NCBI GenBank assembly: GCA_028289725.1 | Contig: JANQOH010000050.1 | Location: forward strand, 1-11,305 | Length of the DNA: 11,305 bases | DNA from: Alphaproteobacteria bacterium | GTDB taxonomy: Bacteria > Pseudomonadota > Alphaproteobacteria > UBA7887 | Direction of reading: 5' to 3' | Part shown: piece after piece, positions 6,985-11,305 of the stretch | How positions within the stretch are numbered: position 1 is the stretch's first letter | Layout of the letters: each line of letters opens with the position of its first letter | Program-made: the position numbers and the translations under genes | The notes under the pieces: generated by a model | The model's database searches: none | Seen by the model: only the letters and a program-made list of their open reading frames with translations | Told to the model about the DNA's origin: nothing

Positions 6985-8868
6985 TCAATTCATCGTTGGA
7001 ACGCCGGCGGCACGCAACACTTTGTTGAACTCGGCCAAACGATGGGATCCTTGGTGTACATCCGAGTTGAGGAAATAGACACGTTCACGAGCTCGGGAGA
7101 GTGCAACGAAGAAGCTGTTCTGCTCTCCTTCGCCAGTTGAAAACCAACTTCCGTCATGCAGATCGAGAAAGAAGACTGTGTGAAACTCGAGACCTTTGCT
7201 CTTGTGGATCGTCATCAAACGCACCTGTCCACGCCCTTCCAATAGATCCACTACATCCCGCCAGGAATCAGCGTCTTTAGTATTCTCGCGAAAGAACAAA
7301 TCGAAAGATGCAAGAAATTGATTGTATCGATCAACTTGCGCGAGTGAAGGCGTGGAATTCATCAATTCATTGGCCGGAATACTCTCAAAAAGAGAACTCA
7401 AAAGCTGCGGAATGTCCGAATCCGGCGGCCGGGTTTCGCCTATTGTTTCTCTAATTATTTCCACCGTATTTCTAAACTCGCGATGGATCTTTGAAGAATC
7501 GCGGGCGTTGCTTAGATCGACTCCTTGGACATTTGCTAAGAAGCTTTCGGCTGCCTGAAACGGTAGTCCATCTTGAACTCGGACCGCAAGTTTCAGTATT
7601 GCAATAAGATAATCAAATAGCGGTTCTTTCACGATATCTTGTATGGTGAAGTTCGTCAGTGTCCGAGCCTCGTTTCTCAGCACGAGTCCTCTTTTGACAA
7701 ATTCTTGCCTTAGTCGTTTTTCAAGTTGATCTGCAAAAACTCGAACCAAGAGCGCGAAGTCTTCCGGCATTCGTTGGCCATTATCTACTTCCCGGTAGAT
7801 GAAATCGGCAAGAAACTCAGCTTCTGTTTCTTGATCCGCGAACCTTCTTCGTCCAATTGGATGCGGAGGAATTTCTTCGTCGCGCCGCGCGCATTCAATC
7901 GGTTCAGCGTCTTGCCACAGTGATTGTCTGAATTCATTTATGAGATGCACAATCGCCGAGTTCGATCGATGGTTTACAAGTAGTGGAACCGTCCTAGCGT
8001 CAAAATCCTTCTCAAATGACTCAAATATTTTTGGTTTAGCGCCTGCCCAACCCATGATCGCTTGCCGAACGTCCCCCACAGCAGTCACTACGCTGTTTCT
8101 ACCTTTAAAGATAGCCGTGAGGAGATCGTATTGGTCGGATGTTGTGTCTTGAAACTCATCGAGAAATACGTGGGAATACGTAGCAAGTAAAAGATTCCGC
8201 ACTTCGGGATTCGCTTCGACAATCAGTTGCGCGAGGCGCCGGATCATTCTGAATGTAATTTGATTTCTGGCGAACAGTGCAGCCTTCCACCAAGCTACAA
8301 TCGCAATTCCAAAAGCGGTATCCGGCTCAACATCCGTTAGCCTTTTTGTTGGTGGTAGGCGAGGCGCATGTCTTCTTTCCAAATCATTTGGTTGAATGGC
8401 TCGCAGCTCATTCGATGTCGAAATATTTTCTTCATCATTAGCAAGCGAAGTAATAAATTCCTCCCAATCCGCAGGTCTCGGAAATCCAACATCATAGTTT
8501 GCATTTGGACGCCACGTTTTGTCTATTCCGCGGCGATATCTGTCCAATAGACCCTTCGCGAAAGAATCAAATGTGAGAGAATTTAATCGAGCCGCGAGTT
8601 CGCTTCCGCAGCGCTGTTGCACGCGACTGCGGAGGTTAGCCGCCGCGTCAACTTTGAAACTGATAGCGAGTATGCGTCGAGGAGGTGGGCAAAGCCCGGT
8701 TTGAAGAAGAAAACTTGCACGTTGAGCAAGCAGTTCGGTTTTTCCCGCTCCCGGCCCGGCCATAACAGCGAGATTTTCTTCAGACTGAACAATTTCTATT
8801 CCACTCTGGGAAAGCACGATTCCCGGAGACGAACTCCACTCAGCCTTCGGAATTCCTTTTAGTTTCAT
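6985..8868 (-). CDS. gajB: UvrD/Rep-like SF1A helicase, GajB-type partner of the OLD nuclease
   Basis: Predicted ATP-dependent 3'-5' DNA helicase or DNA-sensing partner in a Gabija-type anti-phage system. Known GajB proteins act with GajA in one large complex. The 627-aa protein has the superfamily 1A motifs in order: Walker A AGPGAGKT (37-44), motif Ia AISFKVDAAANLR (68-80), motif Ib TFDSFAKGLL (99-108), motif II FLDEFQD (235-241), motif III GDVRQAIMGWAGA (265-277), motif IV LVNHRS (297-302), motif V MTIHKSKGLEF (552-562) and motif VI FVALSRARE (587-595). Nothing is truncated. It is longer than the B. cereus GajB I recall (about 490 aa), with extra sequence around 115-185 and 420-545. Its ATG overlaps the stop of the upstream nuclease gene as ATGA. 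Its stop lies 11 bases from the end of the convergent dppF. Membership of the UvrD family is certain; Gabija function is inferred from gene pairing. Confidence 0.85.
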   Translation of the reverse strand: MKLKGIPKAEWSSSPGIVLSQSGIEIVQSEENLAVMAGPGAGKTELLAQRASFLLQTGLCPPPRRILAISFKVDAAANLRSRVQQRCGSELAARLNSLTFDSFAKGLLDRYRRGIDKTWRPNANYDVGFPRPADWEEFITSLANDEENISTSNELRAIQPNDLERRHAPRLPPTKRLTDVEPDTAFGIAIVAWWKAALFARNQITFRMIRRLAQLIVEANPEVRNLLLATYSHVFLDEFQDTTSDQYDLLTAIFKGRNSVVTAVGDVRQAIMGWAGAKPKIFESFEKDFDARTVPLLVNHRSNSAIVHLINEFRQSLWQDAEPIECARRDEEIPPHPIGRRRFADQETEAEFLADFIYREVDNGQRMPEDFALLVRVFADQLEKRLRQEFVKRGLVLRNEARTLTNFTIQDIVKEPLFDYLIAILKLAVRVQDGLPFQAAESFLANVQGVDLSNARDSSKIHREFRNTVEIIRETIGETRPPDSDIPQLLSSLFESIPANELMNSTPSLAQVDRYNQFLASFDLFFRENTKDADSWRDVVDLLEGRGQVRLMTIHKSKGLEFHTVFFLDLHDGSWFSTGEGEQNSFFVALSRARERVYFLNSDVHQGSHRLAEFNKVLRAAGVPTMN

Positions 8869-10853
8869 TCTTCCGTTTCGTCATATGGGAGAAGCCTACG
8901 AGCCGCGTGGACAAGCCGCGTTAACACGTTTGGCGAGCTTGACTGCAACTGTTTGGGCGACAATTGTGAGAGCGCTTCCATATGGCTTGTGGGCTTCGAC
9001 CGAGCCTTAAAATGTGCCCGATACGCTATGAGTTCTGCGTCGGAGCACCCTAAATCGTCTGACTTTGCCACGCTCGGATGTCCTTGTTTGCCATAAACCT
9101 TCTCGAGAAGCGCGTCACGATCCTTGTCGAGAAGGCCTGGGTCTTCTCCGACTTCATATGCGGTCGGAAACGCTCGCAGCATTGCCATATCCAAATCCAA
9201 TGGCGCGGAATAGAAGACGCCTTTTTCTTCAAGCCAGGTTAGGAGCGACTGCATCTCTTTCAATGCGCCTGACTTTGTGACATCGATCTTGCTAAGCTGG
9301 TCCAGATAGTCTTCTAGCCCCGTAATCGTACCACTTGCTATCTGGATCCAATTCAGTGCGTCGCGGATCCTACCAGGCCCGCCTTCTTTTCTGCCCGCGT
9401 CCAAATCCAGCAATGTGAGGTACGGTATCTCTAGTTCGTCCAGCAGCCGCCACAGATGGTTTGCGTGCCTGCCGTTTAGGGGTACGAACGCCACGAAGGA
9501 AGGGTCCAGTGGCACGCCCATCGCGTCTGCGACTGCGGGAATGACCAAGGATTCCGTGTCACCTTCGCCCAAAATCGCCAACTTCGCAAAGTAGAGTTCG
9601 GGGTGCGCGAGTACTGCTTGGCGGATATACTTCTCCGCTTTGGTGTCATCTGCCGGTACCGAGATTGCACGCGCGCGCGTCTCGCCGTCGTTCCCCAGTC
9701 GAAAATGCCTTACCTGCGAGGGATGCACGCGTCTTAGAATTGCCGCCGAATGGCTTGTTACAATTGAACATCCTCGGTGATCTTTTGAGAGCTCGTTCAG
9801 CAGTTCGATCAAACGCGGGAGGTAGAATGGGGACAAATGGTTCTCGGGTTCTTCAACCGCGAATATTGTAAGAGCTGGTGCAGCAATTTCCAGTGTACTA
9901 AATCCTTGCGGGCGGTCGTCCGCGTTCTCAAGGGAGATGCTTCGTTCTAGTCTGTATAAAGTTGTCGAGAGCGCAAAATAGAGTAACGAGATCAAACCCT
10001 CGCTCAGCTCCTCTAGACGACGAACGCCGCCACCGGGGGCTCTCTCGAAAACTAGTTCAAGCTCACGTATGAGCTTATCGAATTCCCTTGCTACTACGGA
10101 GATATCCGGATTCTGAAAATATCGATCGCTATGCAACTGTCGCCACAAACCCTGGAGCTCGTGTCGTAACCAAGTGAATGCGGGTGTTGATCGCAGCTTA
10201 TTCTCAAGCTCCGTTGCGGCGGCGGATGACTCGGAGCGAGTGTTATCGTCCCAATCAGCGCTTCGCTCGATACGTCGCAACAATTCGGCAAGCGCTACAC
10301 GTGTGACTGCTCCGCCATCCCGCGTTGCAGGTATATAACGCATCCTGATTAAATCTGTCGCAGCCCTCGAAACCGCAAGTTTGTCCACAGATTCTGGCCC
10401 AAAATCGACGTCTTCCTCGGTTTTTAGCCAGTATAATTGGGACTCAACTTCGTCCCTGAACTCGCTTTCGGGGACCCATGTGGCTTCCAATCGCAAACGC
10501 GCTTTGAGCGTAGATCCAGGAGTGCTTGAAAATGTGAAATCTCCAATTTGCGCCAAATATCCTGGTAAATCGTTGTCTTTGGCCAATTCAGGGAATGCAA
10601 AGAACACGTCGATCGACATCTCTCGATTAGAAACGTCTTCTTCTTCCTCTTCAGGGCCAAAATGAAAATCATCACGTGTTATCCGGCGGTCGGCCGCTAG
10701 GGGCGAGAACAATTTTTTCAACGCCTCAAGAAAAGCGGTTTTCCCTACACCGTTTTCGCCGACCAGGGCCGTAACTCCGTCGTTCAGGGACACCTCGCAA
10801 GCTTTGTCGCCAAAACACCGGAAATTTTGTACTGCGACTTTTTCGATGAGCAT
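8865..10853 (-). CDS. gajA: OLD-family ATPase-TOPRIM endonuclease, GajA-type (class 2 OLD)
   Basis: Predicted DNA endonuclease of a Gabija-type anti-phage system. Studied GajA nicks or cuts DNA and is held inactive by normal nucleotide levels. The 662-aa protein begins with an SMC/ABC-like ATPase half: an N-terminal strand motif ending QNFRCF (9-14), Walker A GENGVGKT (32-39), signature-like ELSEGLISLL (282-291), Walker B FAVEEPENHLSP (331-342, E334/E335) and a switch histidine in TSHSA (H368). A TOPRIM half follows: GEGDTES (429-435, metal ligand E430 and E434) and LLDLDAGR (481-488, D483 and D485). E514 and the LDLD pair near 552-555 are further likely acidic ligands. K620 in SKPTSHMEAL is a candidate catalytic lysine. 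There is a Glu-rich patch at 68-72. B. cereus GajA is shorter, about 580 aa. The start is clear from the family N terminus, yet no good ribosome site precedes it. Pairing with the helicase separates it from stand-alone class 1 OLD proteins. Confidence 0.85.
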   Translation of the reverse strand: MLIEKVAVQNFRCFGDKACEVSLNDGVTALVGENGVGKTAFLEALKKLFSPLAADRRITRDDFHFGPEEEEEDVSNREMSIDVFFAFPELAKDNDLPGYLAQIGDFTFSSTPGSTLKARLRLEATWVPESEFRDEVESQLYWLKTEEDVDFGPESVDKLAVSRAATDLIRMRYIPATRDGGAVTRVALAELLRRIERSADWDDNTRSESSAAATELENKLRSTPAFTWLRHELQGLWRQLHSDRYFQNPDISVVAREFDKLIRELELVFERAPGGGVRRLEELSEGLISLLYFALSTTLYRLERSISLENADDRPQGFSTLEIAAPALTIFAVEEPENHLSPFYLPRLIELLNELSKDHRGCSIVTSHSAAILRRVHPSQVRHFRLGNDGETRARAISVPADDTKAEKYIRQAVLAHPELYFAKLAILGEGDTESLVIPAVADAMGVPLDPSFVAFVPLNGRHANHLWRLLDELEIPYLTLLDLDAGRKEGGPGRIRDALNWIQIASGTITGLEDYLDQLSKIDVTKSGALKEMQSLLTWLEEKGVFYSAPLDLDMAMLRAFPTAYEVGEDPGLLDKDRDALLEKVYGKQGHPSVAKSDDLGCSDAELIAYRAHFKARSKPTSHMEALSQLSPKQLQSSSPNVLTRLVHAARRLLPYDETEE

Positions 10854-10982
10854 TTATGGCTTGCCCAATCCCCTAACCTTACCCTTTACAAATCGGTCTA
10901 TTGCCAAGCCGATGATAATGCAATCATTCGTTGCAAATGCTTCGACCTCAGAATTTTCGGGATTTTGCCGAGGGGTATTCAT
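10854..10982 (-). CDS. Possible 42-aa leader ORF ending immediately before gajA (uncertain)
   Basis: An ATG at 10982 opens a 42-codon frame whose TAA (10856-10854) directly abuts the gajA ATG, in the same reading frame. The frame is open upstream to a TAG at about 11037, so a TTG start at 11030 would give 58 aa. The deduced end contains a short hydrophobic run (CIIIGLAI) and a basic tail (RFVKGKVRGLGKP). I recognise no family. No convincing ribosome site precedes either start. gajA also lacks one nearby: AGGGG lies some 16 bases away. This makes coupling by termination-reinitiation plausible. The opposite strand is also open here (42 codons from an ATG at 10912), so chance is a real possibility. 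Confidence 0.2.
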   Translation of the reverse strand: MNTPRQNPENSEVEAFATNDCIIIGLAIDRFVKGKVRGLGKP

Positions 10983-11111
10983 TGAATTCGAAATAGCTAA
11001 TCGACATTCAACAGAGCTGTCTGATGACAAGGTGACCTAGCACAACACTTGATCGGTGCGACCGCCAATGCCCGTTAATCCCCGGTTCAAGCGGCTTTTG
11101 CGACAGTTTGG

Positions 11112-11144
11112 CGCGACTGCGGCACAGTTTTGACACAAGTCGCG
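11112..11144. promoter_or_regulatory. Inverted repeat, candidate operator upstream of the right-edge gene
   Basis: CGCGACT (11112-11118) and AGTCGCG (11138-11144) form a perfect 7-bp inverted repeat with a 19-base spacer. A direct repeat of ACAGTTT occurs at 11103-11109 and 11124-11130, exactly 21 bases apart (two helical turns), and a TTGACA begins at the end of the second copy. This layout suits a regulator binding one face of the helix over a -35 box. The regulator is unknown and the site could be chance. Confidence 0.25.
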
Positions 11145-11160
11145 ATTAGGTTCTTGACGA

Positions 11161-11172
11161 TCGAACGTTTGA
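11161..11172. promoter_or_regulatory. Near-palindrome, possible repressor site
   Basis: TCGAACGTTTGA is a 12-bp near-perfect palindrome centred on ACGT; one symmetric pair of the six does not match. It lies about 55 bases before the GTG start at 11226 and just after a TTGACG. TetR-family repressors often control efflux genes through such sites between promoter and start. That fits the possible efflux role of the gene, but no regulator gene is visible in the window. Confidence 0.2.
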
Positions 11173-11213
11173 ATGACGGGCGAGACGGGCTTATTTAAGG
11201 AGATTGGCGGGAA

Positions 11214-11220
11214 GGGAAGG
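11214..11220 (+). promoter_or_regulatory. Ribosome-binding site deciding the GTG start at 11226
   Basis: GGGAAGG ends five bases before the GTG at 11226. The frame has a TAA at 11196-11198 and no other start codon between it and the GTG, so this site supports the GTG as start. A stronger-looking TAAGGAG at 11196-11202 is 23 bases away, too far to serve this start. Confidence 0.45.
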
Positions 11221-11225
11221 CGCTT

Positions 11226-11305
11226 GTGAGCTTGTTTTTCAAGATACTGCTGCCCTTGCTGGTGTTTGCCGGAGGCGTCTCGGCCTTCGCGTGGTTCACG
11301 GAGAC
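11226..11305 (+). CDS. N terminus of a membrane-anchored or exported protein, possibly an RND efflux periplasmic adaptor (3' end outside window)
   Basis: Only about 26 codons are visible. GTG at 11226 opens a frame that runs to the right edge and begins MSLFFKILLPLLVFAGGVSA, then FAWFTET. This is a single hydrophobic segment at about residues 4-22 after a very short N terminus, with a lysine at position 6. The pattern (KILLPLLV...G, then a short polar tail) resembles the N-terminal anchor of membrane-fusion proteins of RND efflux systems in alphaproteobacteria. It is also compatible with any signal-anchored or secreted protein. The upstream near-palindrome and repeats would suit a regulated efflux operon. 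That a gene starts here is fairly likely; the product is a guess. Confidence 0.45.
   Translation, partial: MSLFFKILLPLLVFAGGVSAFAWFTE

Larger units (their letters stand above)
6974..10853. other. Probable horizontally acquired defence insertion
   Basis: From just after the dppF stop to the gajA start, the DNA is visibly richer in A/T and in AAA, AAT, GAT and TTT codons than the flanking transporter and argE genes, which are dominated by G/C-ending codons. Both genes here are on the opposite strand to the importer operon. The compositional change begins in the last 60-70 bases of dppF and extends right to about 11040. No integrase, transposase, tRNA gene or clear flanking direct repeat was found, so the mode of entry is unknown. 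The outer limits are approximate. Confidence 0.5.
10857..11225. other. Intergenic region between gajA and the right-edge gene
   Basis: About 370 bases without a convincing full gene. It must hold the promoters of two divergent units, gajA to the left and the gene at 11226 to the right. The left two thirds (to about 11040) is A/T-rich like the defence genes. The right third returns to high GC, suggesting the insertion boundary is near 11040. No strong -35/-10 pair was found for gajA. A TTGACA at 11130-11135 and a TTGACG at 11154-11159 point toward the right-hand gene but lack a good -10 at normal spacing. No terminator hairpin with a T-run was seen. Confidence 0.6.

Noticed and set aside
9666..9680. 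15 bases of alternating purine-pyrimidine (TGCACGCGCG...) with Z-DNA potential.
   Set aside because: It is explained by Arg-Ala-Arg codons within the gajA coding sequence and is short.
10804..11040. 78-codon + strand frame antisense to the gajA start and leader.
   Set aside because: Its first part is antisense to conserved gajA codons, it has no ribosome site, and its product resembles nothing known. The 42-codon 3' part from 10912 cannot be fully excluded but is unsupported.
6972..11095. Shared CAAGCGG at about 6976-6982 and 11088-11094 as a possible insertion-site duplication.
   Set aside because: Seven bases are expected by chance at this scale, and the surrounding bases do not match well enough to call a direct repeat.

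Overview
The window looks like chromosome from a high-GC proteobacterium, most likely an alphaproteobacterium. The reasons are strong G/C preference at third codon positions in the flanking genes, GTG starts, tightly overlapping operon genes, and a PlsC and an ArgE that both look alphaproteobacterial. No RNA genes, CRISPR array, insertion sequence or integrase were seen.

Left part (1-6973). The window opens inside a PlsC-type acyltransferase gene on the + strand. Its end overlaps the end of a convergent argE-like deacetylase gene on the - strand. A 62-bp divergent gap separates argE from a five-gene + strand operon for a peptide-type (SBP family 5) ABC importer: substrate-binding protein, two permeases and two ATPases. 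All its genes overlap by 1 to 16 bases, so they are probably co-transcribed and translationally coupled. ArgE and the importer may act on related substrates, the importer bringing in peptides or acylated compounds and the hydrolase releasing amino acids. This is inferred from adjacency only.

Middle part (6985-10853, - strand). Two genes of visibly lower GC content overlap by ATGA. The upstream one encodes an OLD-family ATPase with a C-terminal TOPRIM nuclease domain, and the downstream one a UvrD/Rep-like SF1A helicase. This is the gene pair and gene order of the Gabija anti-phage system (class 2 OLD nuclease plus helicase). All core motifs are intact in both proteins, but both are longer than the GajA and GajB I remember from Bacillus cereus. 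It is the accessory element of the window, apparently inserted between the importer operon and the next core locus.

Right part (10854-11305). About 370 bases lie between the Gabija-like operon and a gene that runs off the right edge. The gajA-proximal half holds a short reading frame in frame with gajA whose stop codon directly abuts the gajA start codon. The distal half is GC-richer and contains inverted and direct repeats that could be operators. The last gene starts with GTG at 11226 and encodes a hydrophobic N terminus, possibly an RND-efflux periplasmic adaptor.

The most interesting element is the Gabija-like operon. It belongs to a described system class, so I do not claim a new system. 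Its novelty, if any, lies in the larger subunits and the possible leader ORF.
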